Origin: BRHc4a sp049325055
GTDB taxonomy: Bacteria > Bacillota > Desulfotomaculia > Desulfotomaculales > Desulfocucumaceae
DNA: 51,230 bases
Assembly: GCA_049325055.1 (NCBI GenBank)
Contig: JBMOPB010000074.1
Span: forward strand, 1 to 51,230
Direction: 5' to 3'
Below, in pieces: positions 1 to 7,887 of this stretch (the first letter of the stretch is position 1; the number at the start of each line of letters is the position of its first letter). The notes under the pieces were generated by a model, which was given only the letters and a program-made list of their open reading frames with translations, had not been told where the DNA came from and searched no databases. The translations under genes and the position numbers were made by a program.

Positions 1-2
1 CT

Positions 3-116
3 GTGGAAGGCGGCCTGGTAAAAAAGGAATGGGCCGTGGTCAGCTTTAAGGGGGAAAAAAGGCCGTGGTGGAAGTGGTGGGGGTCTAAAAACCACCTGGT
101 AAGAAGGTCCGTTTAA
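3..116 (+). CDS. C-terminal end of an unidentified protein (5' partial)
   Basis: One reading frame is open from the window edge to a TAA at 114-116 and gives about 37 residues rich in Trp, Lys and Arg, including a WWKWW run. The next gene starts about 20 bases later with the same orientation, so the two may be co-transcribed. There is too little sequence to identify a family. It could also be a chance open frame, because no start is visible. Confidence 0.4.
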   Translation: MEGGLVKKEWAVVSFKGEKRPWWKWWGSKNHLVRRSV

Positions 117-137
117 TTATTTTTGGGGAGGATTGCT

Positions 138-1148
138 TTGGAGGGACGGCTGCAGGCAAAAAAACACTGCCGTGTTTGCGGTGAGAGGGTAAACCGGCTG
201 TACAAGGGGAGCGGCGGGAAAAGGTGCGCTGTATGCCTTCACAGAACCCACAGTGAGCACCTGGCTGAAAACAAAAGGGTATGCTCCAGGTGCCGGGAGG
301 AGGATTTGCTGATTCCCGGCGGCCAGGGGGTAATTCCGGGCTGTGTATCCATTCTACACCTTACGGACATACATTTTGGCCGTGAGGACTCCCTGGAACG
401 GGTTGCGCCGGTGGAAAACCTGATTATAAAGGAAGGTATAAAATTTGTGCTGGTCAGCGGGGACCTGACCGCCAGGGCCGGAAGGGAAGAGTATGAAATG
501 GCGGCCGGGTGGATAAATAAAATGGAATCCACCGGGGTCAGGGTTGGGGTGGTGCCCGGTAATCATGACATTGGATACTGGGGAAACATCATCTCTGTCG
601 GGAGGCAGATTGCGGGCAGAAAGTATCACAGGTGGATTGAAATTATCGACAGGCCTATAGAGCCCTGTGTCAGGGGAGCGGGGTCTTTGATGCTGGGGCT
701 GAACTCGGCTCACGGGATAAGCCCCACGAGGTTTTTAAACGGCTACCTAAACAGATACCAGAGGCAAAGGGCAATAGAGATACTGGAAGCAACGCCGGAA
801 GACTACATGAAATTGGTATTCTGCCACCATCCCCTGGTCAGGTTTGAAGGCAATCTTCACAAGACGCTGTTCAACTCTGAAAAAGTAAGGCTTGAGCTTA
901 TGGAGGCCGGGGCCGGTATTTTTTTATGGGGGCACCAGCACAGCTTTGCCTCAATGGAGATGGAAAAAAAAGGAGGTAAGTGTTTCGCCGTACAAAGCCC
1001 CACACTCTCGGCAAGAACCAGAAACGGCCAGTATCCGGGCTTTTCGGTTATAGACTGGTATTTCAGGGCAAGGCTGGTTATACGGGTATACAGGGTGTCA
1101 GGCGGTAATAAGGTAGAAGAAGAAAGAAGGGTTGAGTATATTTTGTGA
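138..1148 (+). CDS. metallophosphoesterase with N-terminal CxxC zinc-ribbon region
   Basis: A 336-residue calcineurin-like metallophosphoesterase. The metal-binding blocks are all visible in order: DIHFG (about residue 77), GDLT, GNHD, CHHP and GHQH. This predicts a two-metal hydrolase acting on a phosphomonoester, phosphodiester or nucleotide substrate that cannot be named from sequence. Ahead of the catalytic domain sit three CxxC pairs (Cys 11/14, 30/33, 49/52), which look like a zinc-ribbon or rubredoxin-like module. No signal peptide is seen, so it should be cytoplasmic. TTG at 138 was chosen because GGGGAGG at 125-131 lies six bases upstream. An in-frame TTG at 123 would precede that site. 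A radical SAM gene follows after 72 bases. Confidence 0.85.
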   Translation: MEGRLQAKKHCRVCGERVNRLYKGSGGKRCAVCLHRTHSEHLAENKRVCSRCREEDLLIPGGQGVIPGCVSILHLTDIHFGREDSLERVAPVENLIIKEGIKFVLVSGDLTARAGREEYEMAAGWINKMESTGVRVGVVPGNHDIGYWGNIISVGRQIAGRKYHRWIEIIDRPIEPCVRGAGSLMLGLNSAHGISPTRFLNGYLNRYQRQRAIEILEATPEDYMKLVFCHHPLVRFEGNLHKTLFNSEKVRLELMEAGAGIFLWGHQHSFASMEMEKKGGKCFAVQSPTLSARTRNGQYPGFSVIDWYFRARLVIRVYRVSGGNKVEEERRVEYIL

Positions 1149-1220
1149 GGAAGGACAATGTTGGCGGCTGTTGAATAATTAATTACCAGGCAGTATTAAT
1201 CAAAGAAGGAGTGAGCGGCC

Positions 1221-2348
1221 GTGTTTTTTGAACAGGGGCCCATCAGGCCGCCCAGCGAGGCAGAAAGCCTGCTGTTTAGATTTACCAGGAACTGCCCGTG
1301 GAATAAGTGCCAGTTTTGCAGTACTTACAGAGGGGAGACATTCTCCCGCCGGTCGCTGGAAGAGATAAAAAGGGACATTGACAGCGTATCCGAAATAGTA
1401 AGCCGGGTTAAGGAAAGGTCCTTCCGGTTGGGGCACGGCGGGGAAATCACCCGTGAAGTGCTGGCCGACGTTTACCGGACCGGAAACCACCTGGCCATAC
1501 ACGTGGCCTCCTGGATGTACAGGGGCGGGAAAACGGTTTTCATCCAGGACGCCAACTCCCTGATAATGAAAACCCAGGAACTGGTGGAGGCCATTATGTA
1601 TCTGAAGGAAAAGCTGTCCACGGTGGAGAGGATAACCTCTTACGCCAGGTCCAAGACTCTTTTGAGAAAGAGCAGGGAGGAACTGGAAGAAATAGGCCGT
1701 GCCGGCCTGAACCGTATACACGTCGGAATGGAATCAGGGTCAGACGCAGTTCTGAAATTCATTGAAAAGGGAGTAACCGCCCGCGAACATGTAGAGGCCG
1801 GGAGGCGGGTGGTGGAGGCCGGTATTTCGCTCTCGGAATACGTGATACTGGGGCTTGGGGGGCGGCTTTGGCCTGAAGAACACCCTGTTGAAACAGCAAA
1901 GGTGCTGAACGAGATTAACCCGCACTTTATAAGGCTGCGCACACTGGCCATACCGGAGGAGGCGCCGCTTTACAAAAAACTTGTGAGCGGGGAGTTCAAG
2001 GAACAGACCGAGGATGAGATAGTGGCCGGTGAAAGGCTGATGATTGAAAAACTGGAAGGCATAGGGAGCCGGCTGGTCAGCGACCATATGCTCAACCTGC
2101 TGGAAGAGGTACAGGGAAAGTTCCCGGAAGATAAGCAGTACATGCTTTCTGTTATAGACCGGTACCTTTCGATGCCTGAAAAGGACAGGATTAATTTCCG
2201 CCTGGGGAAAAGGTGCGGGCTGTACAGAAGGCTTGACGACATAAAGGACCCGGGCAAAAGGGCCAGGGTGGATGCGCTGCTGCGCCGCGCGGAAAGCGAG
2301 GGCAGGCTGGACGGTACAATATCTTCCATGAGGGCGCGGATGATATAG
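1221..2348 (+). CDS. radical SAM protein
   Basis: A 375-residue radical SAM enzyme. The [4Fe-4S] ligands lie near the N-terminus in a C-x4-C-x2-C arrangement (Cys 25, 30, 33, in NCPWNKCQFC). This is one residue longer than the classic C-x3-C-x2-C but recurs in a CPWN-type subfamily. A GMESGSD block around residue 171 resembles the Elp3/HemN-type SAM-binding region. There are no further Cys clusters typical of SPASM domains. The substrate is unknown. GTG at 1221 follows an AAGAAGGAG ribosome site. The neighbouring small Cys-rich protein at 2406 might be a partner or substrate, but only proximity suggests this. Confidence 0.85.
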   Translation: MFFEQGPIRPPSEAESLLFRFTRNCPWNKCQFCSTYRGETFSRRSLEEIKRDIDSVSEIVSRVKERSFRLGHGGEITREVLADVYRTGNHLAIHVASWMYRGGKTVFIQDANSLIMKTQELVEAIMYLKEKLSTVERITSYARSKTLLRKSREELEEIGRAGLNRIHVGMESGSDAVLKFIEKGVTAREHVEAGRRVVEAGISLSEYVILGLGGRLWPEEHPVETAKVLNEINPHFIRLRTLAIPEEAPLYKKLVSGEFKEQTEDEIVAGERLMIEKLEGIGSRLVSDHMLNLLEEVQGKFPEDKQYMLSVIDRYLSMPEKDRINFRLGKRCGLYRRLDDIKDPGKRARVDALLRRAESEGRLDGTISSMRARMI

Positions 2349-2405
2349 AACTGTTTGCAATTATAAATTAACAGTTAACCAGTTATAACATGTGGAGGGC
2401 GTCAA

Positions 2406-2597
2406 ATGGAAAAGAAGTGCGGCCTTTCAGACTATTTCCTGGAGAAGTACGCCAGTGAAATAGAAGAGATTATGAAGCGTGAGCAGGTGAGCCCCGAGGT
2501 GGCGGTATGCAGCCACCTGTGTCCGGAAGTGATCGGCTGTATTGAGGATGTGGAGGAAAAAGCCTGCGCCCTCCGGTTAAGGACGCTGGAAATATAA
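2406..2597 (+). CDS. small Cys-containing protein of unknown function
   Basis: A 63-residue protein with five cysteines (5, 35, 39, 45, 54), several in a CSHLCPEVIGC arrangement that could bind a metal or an Fe-S cluster. GGAGGG at 2394-2399 is six bases before the ATG. It sits between the radical SAM gene and the OB/HD exonuclease, all on the same strand with short gaps, so it may be in one transcript. No family was recognised. Its acidic and helical N-terminal half gives no further clue. Confidence 0.65.
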   Translation: MEKKCGLSDYFLEKYASEIEEIMKREQVSPEVAVCSHLCPEVIGCIEDVEEKACALRLRTLEI

Positions 2598-2640
2598 TAA
2601 CCAGTTTTTACCCGTGACGGAGATATGGAGAGGATATGAA

Positions 2641-3597
2641 TTGCAAAAGGTTAGTATTGTTGACATAAAGAACGGCGCCAGGGTTGTATCAAGGTTTATT
2701 ATGAGGGGGAAGAGACTTAGTCCTTACAAGGGCAAGCCCGGACATTTTTTGACCCTGCTTCTGGCAGACAGCACGGGCCAGGTGGAAGGTAAGATCTGGG
2801 AGAAGGCGGAGGACGCCCATGCCGTGATAAAGACAGGGGATCTTCTGGAGATAAAAGGTGTTGCCACTGAATACAACGGTGCCATTCAGATTAATATATC
2901 AAATTACAGGGTATGCGATGAAAAGGAATACAACCCCAGGGACTTTTTACCCGCATGCCCCAGGGACACCGGTGAAATGCTGGCGGAACTAAAGATTTTT
3001 ATAAACTCGGTCCGGAACAGGCACCTTAAAGATCTGTTGCTGAGCTTCTTTAACGATGAACAGTGGGTAAAGGATTTCTGCCTTACGCCTGCGGCAAAGT
3101 CCAACCACCAGGCCTACCTTGGCGGCCTCCTGGAACATACACTTAACCTGGCCAGGGGCGCCGATGCAGCCTCCGGCCTGTATCCCAGGCTGGACAGGGA
3201 TCTGCTTATGGCAGGGGCCATTCTGCACGATATTGGTAAAATACAGGAGTATAGCTGTGACAGGTATATTGATTTTACAGATGAGGGGAGGCTCTTGGGG
3301 CATATAGTCACCGGCGTGGGTGAGGTGGACAGGAGAATCGCCGGCCTCGGGGGGGAGGATGCCTTTCCGGGGGAACTGCGGTTGAAGATACTGCATATTA
3401 TAACAAGCCACCATGGACTTTACGAGTGGCAATCGCCAAAAAAGCCCAAGTTTATAGAGGCCGCAGTCATACACATACTGGATATGCTGGACACAGTGGT
3501 GGACGTATTTACAAAGGTGCTGGACGAAAACAGTGATGAAAACATATCCTGGTCCCCCTGGAACCGTACTTTGGAAAGATATATTTATTTAAAATAA
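2641..3597 (+). CDS. yhaM: YhaM-type 3'-5' exoribonuclease (OB fold + HD domain)
   Basis: A 318-residue protein with an N-terminal OB-fold nucleic-acid-binding domain (about residues 15-90, with ADSTGQVEGKIW) and a C-terminal HD metal-dependent domain. The HD signature is LEHTLNLA, then LHDIGKI, then HIITSHHG and HILDMLD. This architecture is that of Bacillus YhaM, a 3'-5' exonuclease acting on single-stranded RNA and DNA. TTG at 2641 is preferred because GGAGAGG at 2627-2633 lies seven bases upstream. A longer form would start at GTG 2614. It is the last gene of the left-hand cluster. A short CCGGAA/TTCCGG inverted repeat (3625-3655) lies between it and the convergent LysR gene. Confidence 0.85.
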   Translation: MQKVSIVDIKNGARVVSRFIMRGKRLSPYKGKPGHFLTLLLADSTGQVEGKIWEKAEDAHAVIKTGDLLEIKGVATEYNGAIQINISNYRVCDEKEYNPRDFLPACPRDTGEMLAELKIFINSVRNRHLKDLLLSFFNDEQWVKDFCLTPAAKSNHQAYLGGLLEHTLNLARGADAASGLYPRLDRDLLMAGAILHDIGKIQEYSCDRYIDFTDEGRLLGHIVTGVGEVDRRIAGLGGEDAFPGELRLKILHIITSHHGLYEWQSPKKPKFIEAAVIHILDMLDTVVDVFTKVLDENSDENISWSPWNRTLERYIYLK

Positions 3598-3661
3598 ACA
3601 GACCGTAAAAAGCAGGTAAAAAAGCCGGAATGAGAAAAAGCGGGGTTGGTTCCGGTATTTA

Positions 3662-4561
3662 CTACGCCTCGCAGCTGACGGTGTACCCCTTCTCCATAAA
3701 ATGAACGAAGGCCTTCAGTGCGGGTGAAGGTGCAATCTCGCGGTTGTAAGCCATGTAAAAATATCTTTTGATATCCATGAAAGGAATGTCAAGGGCCTTT
3801 ATTGTGCCCAGCTTCACCTCACGGGCCACCGCGTATTCCGAAACTATGGAAACTCCCATCCCTGTTTCCACCAGCCTTATGATCATCTCGGTGTTGGACA
3901 GCTCCATCACTGTTTCAAGGTTTAAGTCATACTCCGAGAGCTTTTTTTCCAGCATTTGCCTCATGCCGGAACCCTTTTCCCTCAGCAGGAACAACTGCTT
4001 GGCTATATCTCCGGGGCTTTTTGGAGGATTCTTTGTCCAGGGATGGTTGGCCCCCACTATAAGCCTGAGGCTTTCCGCGCAGAAGGGCAGGTAAACCAGG
4101 GTGGGGCTGTTTACCATTGCCCCCACCAGTCCCAGGTCAATTGATCCTGACTTTATGTCCTCTGAAACCTTACCGGTGTTATTCACGTTTACTGAAACAT
4201 TTATATTTGGAAATTCCTTTTTGAAGCTGGAGAGTATGCCTGGAAGGAAGTAAACCCCCACGGTCATGCTGGCGCCTATGTGGAGAGTTTCAGAGGTAAT
4301 TTCCTTTATATCGTTGAGGGCTGTTTGGGCCTGTTCCGACAGGCTTATAATTTCGTTCACGTACTGCAAAAGCTTGTCCCCGGCCGGTGTAAGGGTTATG
4401 CCGTGACCGGTCCTCACAAAAAGGGGGGTATGATAATACTCTTCCAGCGCCTTTATATGCTTTGATATGGAGGGCTGGGTCATGTAAAGGCTTTCGGCGG
4501 CCCCGGTGAAGCTCCCAAGTTCCGCCACTTTTTGAAACACTTTCAGCCTCTCAAGGTTCAT
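3662..4561 (-). CDS. LysR-family transcriptional regulator (CysB/CbbR-like)
   Basis: A 299-residue LysR-type regulator. The N-terminal winged helix-turn-helix (residues 1-60) contains the usual GSFTGAAESLYMTQPSISKH pattern. The rest is the periplasmic-binding-protein-like effector domain with LIVGANHPW and a C-terminal GVSIVSEYAV segment. ATG at 4561 is chosen because GGGGAG lies seven bases upstream. An ATG eight codons further out has no site. It is divergent from the sulfotransferase gene at 4960, and LysR regulators usually control the divergent operon. A perfect CCCGGTT/AACCGGG inverted repeat at 4665-4700 lies between them. The effector is unknown. Relatives respond to sulfur or carbon metabolites. 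Confidence 0.9.
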   Translation of the reverse strand: MNLERLKVFQKVAELGSFTGAAESLYMTQPSISKHIKALEEYYHTPLFVRTGHGITLTPAGDKLLQYVNEIISLSEQAQTALNDIKEITSETLHIGASMTVGVYFLPGILSSFKKEFPNINVSVNVNNTGKVSEDIKSGSIDLGLVGAMVNSPTLVYLPFCAESLRLIVGANHPWTKNPPKSPGDIAKQLFLLREKGSGMRQMLEKKLSEYDLNLETVMELSNTEMIIRLVETGMGVSIVSEYAVAREVKLGTIKALDIPFMDIKRYFYMAYNREIAPSPALKAFVHFMEKGYTVSCEA

Positions 4562-4959
4562 CTCAAATCTCCCCCAAAAAAACATATTCTCTGTGGTTAT
4601 CGCCCCATACCAAGAGGGAATTGGACTATTCTTTTTCTAAATGTTAAAGTTGAGTTAACAAATACCCGGTTCGACAAATTAATTATAAATGATAACCGGG
4701 GTGTTTTCAATTTTAAACGGAGGCCGGCGCGATCCGGCATTGTTATTGTGCTTATCAACTTGCCGGTGCACAGGTAAGTTACAGATATCACAATAAATGT
4801 AATAATAAGGGAGGTGTCTGGCAAGTTAAGATCCCCCGGGCCCGGGGCAATGGAAGATGTTTTAAACTAAATAGTTGTCCGGATATTTAAAGCCGTGTGG
4901 TTTTCTGTAAGGACAGATATTCGTTTATATATTCTGTTTTTTAAAGGAAAGGAGAAAAA
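4562..4959. promoter_or_regulatory. divergent control region between LysR and sulfotransferase genes
   Basis: About 400 bases without a convincing gene. It contains the inverted repeat CCCGGTT (4665-4671) and AACCGGG (4694-4700), centres 29 bases apart around an AT-rich core. This is a plausible LysR operator. A weaker repeat, ACTTGCC with GGTAAGT, lies near 4759-4780. An AT-rich TTTATATATTC stretch near 4924-4934 may be part of the sulfotransferase promoter. No good -35/-10 pair could be fixed by eye. Confidence 0.45.
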
Positions 4960-6117
4960 ATGGCTATAGTTTTAAAAGAAAAACCGATCTTTGTTATTGG
5001 CGCTGAGAGGTCCGGCACCACTTTGCTCATGGTCATGCTGGGCCAGCACTCCCGCATTGCCGTGCCTGAAGTGGGCTGGCTGTTCCCGAGATTTTACCCC
5101 TTTTTGCACACCTACGGTGATCTGAATAAGGAAGAAAACCTGCGTACCCTTGCCGACGAAATGCTTTTCGGCCTCAACAGGCACCTGTGGGGTATGGACA
5201 TAAACCCCAGGACCGCGGTGGACGAACTTCTCATGGACATCAAGGAGCGCAGCTTTGCCGGCGTTTACTGCGCCATGCACGAGATGTTTGCCCGCAAAAA
5301 CGGCAACAAGCCCCGCTGGGGCCAGAAGACTCCTCACAACCTGTATTTCATAGGTCCTATCAAGGAGTGCTTCCCCAACGCCCAATTCATATTTATCGTA
5401 CGGGACGGCCGGGACGCCAGCTCGGACTACATTGAATCGGCTTTCGGCCCCACCAACATTTTCTGCGCCGCCGAGAGCTGGAAAATGTGCCAGAATGCCG
5501 TTAAGCCCTGGAGGGAAAAACTGAGTTCCGAAGAGTGGCTGGACGTTAAATACGAGGACCTGGTCAGGCAGCCCGAGGCCATTCTGAAAAAAGTTTGCGA
5601 CTTCCTGGGAGAAGAGTATGAACCCGCCATGCTGGACTTCTGGAAGGGAGACATAGGACAGAAGCGCGGCATGACCCGGGACCACAAGCCCCTGGGGCAC
5701 GCTGCCAGCGACAGGTATATAGGGATATACAAGAGGCTTCTCAGCATCCGTGATCAGCAGGTCTTTGCCGCAGTGGCCGGCAAGGAGCTGGAGGAGGCCG
5801 GCTACAAGAACGATGTGGAGCCCATTGAAATCACCCCCGAGGAAGAAGAGCGCTACCGCGAGTGGGACGGCAGAATAAGGGCCGCCCTTCTGGACGCACC
5901 CGGCGGACACATTCTTTTTGAGAGCTACCGCGACTGGATTGTGGACCAGAGGGAGGAAAGAAGGCGCAAGGGGATCTGGAGTGAGGAGAACGCCCCCAAG
6001 GTGTTCCCGGTGGGCCACCCCCATGAGGAACTGATCATCGGGTACCGCGCCTGGAAGCAGTGGAAGGAACACTTCAGCATCAAGAGGCAGTATACGGCCA
6101 AGGGTATAGTGTTCTAA
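4960..6117 (+). CDS. PAPS-dependent sulfotransferase family protein
   Basis: A 385-residue sulfotransferase. The 5'-phosphosulfate-binding loop GAERSGTTLL is at residues 14-23. The 3'-phosphate-binding segment VRDGRDASSDY is near residues 147-158. Both fit an enzyme moving a sulfuryl group from PAPS to an alcohol, amine or sugar. A C-terminal region of about 100 residues, Arg/Glu-rich and without a named motif, extends beyond the core. The ATG follows AAAGGAAAGGAG. No signal peptide or membrane segment is seen, so it is cytoplasmic. It is divergent from the LysR gene and upstream of anion permeases, which suggests the sulfated product or the acceptor is linked to their cargo. That link is inference only. 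Confidence 0.85.
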   Translation: MAIVLKEKPIFVIGAERSGTTLLMVMLGQHSRIAVPEVGWLFPRFYPFLHTYGDLNKEENLRTLADEMLFGLNRHLWGMDINPRTAVDELLMDIKERSFAGVYCAMHEMFARKNGNKPRWGQKTPHNLYFIGPIKECFPNAQFIFIVRDGRDASSDYIESAFGPTNIFCAAESWKMCQNAVKPWREKLSSEEWLDVKYEDLVRQPEAILKKVCDFLGEEYEPAMLDFWKGDIGQKRGMTRDHKPLGHAASDRYIGIYKRLLSIRDQQVFAAVAGKELEEAGYKNDVEPIEITPEEEERYREWDGRIRAALLDAPGGHILFESYRDWIVDQREERRRKGIWSEENAPKVFPVGHPHEELIIGYRAWKQWKEHFSIKRQYTAKGIVF

Positions 6118-6167
6118 TTTTAACCCCTGATTATGGCAAGGCATTAAGATCATCAGAAAAATACGAT

Positions 6168-6193
6168 GCCGGCCGCCGTATAAGGCGGCCGGC
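6168..6193 (+). other. GC-rich perfect hairpin between sulfotransferase and permease genes
   Basis: GCCGGCCGCC (6168-6177) pairs perfectly with GGCGGCCGGC (6184-6193) around a six-base loop. No T-run follows, so it is not a standard terminator. It may stabilise or process the mRNA between the two genes, or reduce read-through. Confidence 0.6.
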
Positions 6194-6260
6194 CAATGAA
6201 AGATGACCCCGGTTGCAAATCCGCGGATCTTTACTCGTTAATAAAAAGGGGGAAAAGGGC

Positions 6261-7697
6261 TTGGGTAATAATAACTATTTAAAAATTGCGATAGGGCCTA
6301 TTTTGTATATTATCGCTCTGTCCCTGCCGATTTTCGGCCCGATGCAGGCCAGGGTTGGTTTTGGTATACTGTTCTGGATTGCGTATTACTGGATTAGCGG
6401 CGCCGTGCCCATTAACTATACCGTTTTAGTGCCGATACTGGGAGCCATACTGTACCCGGTGATTCCGCTGGGCAAGGTGGTCACTGCCTACGTTGACAAG
6501 CTTATACTGCTGATAGTGGCCACAGGCTTTATTTCGGCAGCCTGGATACGCTGGGGTCTGGCCAGAAGGCTGGCGCTCAACGTGCTTGTATTCTCCGGCA
6601 ACAATGCCAGGAACCAGGTAACCATGTGGTTTTTACTGGCCACAATTGTAAGCTGCGTGGTGGCCGACACAATCACGGCGGTGGCCTTTGCTCCAATCGC
6701 AGCTTCCGTTCTGATGGCCTCCGGCTTCGATACGGTGGAGTCCCGCTGGAATTCGCTTTCAGCGTCCAACCTGATGATTGCCCTGGCCTGGGGATCCTCC
6801 CATGGGGGGTTCGGCACTCCCTTGGGCGGCGGCCAGGCGCTGGTGGTCTACCAGATGCTGAGCAAAGAATTGGGGCATAACATAGCTTTTATCGATTGGA
6901 CCATGAGGGCCGTACCGCCCACCCTTTTCACCGCCATATTCATTGTGATGTTCCTTCGCTGGGGTATGAAGTATGACGTCATGACATTCTCCGGCAGCAG
7001 GGAGTTATACAAGGAAGAATTAAGGAAAATGGGCCCCATGAACAGGGGCGAGTTGTTTTCGCTGATGGGATTCCTTATTGCCATCGGCATAGCCTTTCTG
7101 GAGCCGCTCTTTAAGGGGCTTCCCTTCAAGATCGAGCCTGCCGCAATATTCCTTTTGATTTCCATAATAATGTTCTTCATCCCGGCCAACAGGGAAGGGG
7201 AAAGAGTAATCAGCGAGGAAATGGTGAAGAAGCACTTCCCCATAACCGCAGTTGTAGTGTGGCCCACTGCCGTGGCCCTGGCCGCCATATTGGAAATGAG
7301 CGGGGCCACCAAGGTGATTGGTTCCTGGTTCGCCCCGCTGGCAACGGCCAGCCCGGCGGTTGCACTGGCGGGATTCACCGGCCTGGCCGGGCTGATGACC
7401 CAGTTCTCCACCAACACTGCAGCCAACGCCATAGTAGTTCCCATGGCGGTTTCCACCATGAAGGCGGTCGGCCAGTCCATCGTTCCATGGTCGTACGCCA
7501 TTGGCCTCATGGGAAGCCTGGGTTACGCAGTGGTTTCGGCATCCGGCGGAATCGCCGTAGTGGTGGCGTACGGGGCCAACATCAGGAGGATGTTTACCAA
7601 CGGCCTGGTTGCCTTTGTGATAGCCTGGATCGCCAACTGGGTGTTCTGGTATACCGTGATGTATGTGTTAAAGCTGCCGTTCTATTTCAGGACGTAA
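6261..7697 (+). CDS. SLC13/DASS-family anion permease
   Basis: A 478-residue polytopic membrane protein with about 11-12 hydrophobic segments and the two-fold hairpin pattern of divalent-anion:sodium symporters. ADTITAVAFAPI in the first half and STNTAANAIVVPM in the second correspond to the paired SNT-like substrate and sodium motifs. The family carries di- and tricarboxylates, sulfate and, in some members, sulfonates. The cargo here cannot be decided. TTG at 6261 is preferred because AAGGGGG at 6246-6252 lies eight bases upstream. A longer frame would start at TTG 6213. It lies downstream of the sulfotransferase, separated by a strong hairpin. Confidence 0.85.
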   Translation: MGNNNYLKIAIGPILYIIALSLPIFGPMQARVGFGILFWIAYYWISGAVPINYTVLVPILGAILYPVIPLGKVVTAYVDKLILLIVATGFISAAWIRWGLARRLALNVLVFSGNNARNQVTMWFLLATIVSCVVADTITAVAFAPIAASVLMASGFDTVESRWNSLSASNLMIALAWGSSHGGFGTPLGGGQALVVYQMLSKELGHNIAFIDWTMRAVPPTLFTAIFIVMFLRWGMKYDVMTFSGSRELYKEELRKMGPMNRGELFSLMGFLIAIGIAFLEPLFKGLPFKIEPAAIFLLISIIMFFIPANREGERVISEEMVKKHFPITAVVVWPTAVALAAILEMSGATKVIGSWFAPLATASPAVALAGFTGLAGLMTQFSTNTAANAIVVPMAVSTMKAVGQSIVPWSYAIGLMGSLGYAVVSASGGIAVVVAYGANIRRMFTNGLVAFVIAWIANWVFWYTVMYVLKLPFYFRT

Positions 7698-7727
7698 AGA
7701 AGACAATCTCACCTCCATCCACAATAT

Positions 7728-7790
7728 ATTCCGGCCGGCGGCAAGGTCCGTAGTATCATAGGTTCGATACTGCGGGGCCGCTGCCGGAAT
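7728..7790 (+). other. long composite hairpin downstream of the DASS permease
   Basis: The outer arms ATTCCGGCCGGCGGC (7728-7742) and GCCGCTGCCGGAAT (7777-7790) pair with one bulge. The inner arms CGTAGTATC (7749-7757) and GATACTGCG (7766-7774) pair with one wobble. The T-run (7805-7813) starts 14 bases after the stem, so this is not a canonical terminator. It may be an mRNA 3' stabiliser ahead of the true terminator at 7818. Confidence 0.55.
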
Positions 7791-7817
7791 AGTTGGAGTT
7801 TAAATTTTTTTTTAATT

Positions 7818-7855
7818 GCCCGCCGGACCTTAAAATGGTTCCCGGGCGTTTTTTT
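7818..7855 (+). terminator. rho-independent terminator
   Basis: GCCCG (7818-7822) pairs with CGGGC (7843-7847), with additional GGACC/GGTTCC pairing inside, and is followed by seven T at 7849-7855. It would end the sulfotransferase/DASS transcript before the LctP gene. Confidence 0.65.
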
Positions 7856-7887
7856 GAAGAAACCCTACTGAAATTAGGAGCTGAATA

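Noticed and set aside
4972..6153. Long open frame (393 codons) on the minus strand
   Set aside because: It lies fully opposite the sulfotransferase gene, has no ribosome site and no recognisable domain. GC-rich codons on the plus strand leave few stops on the other strand.
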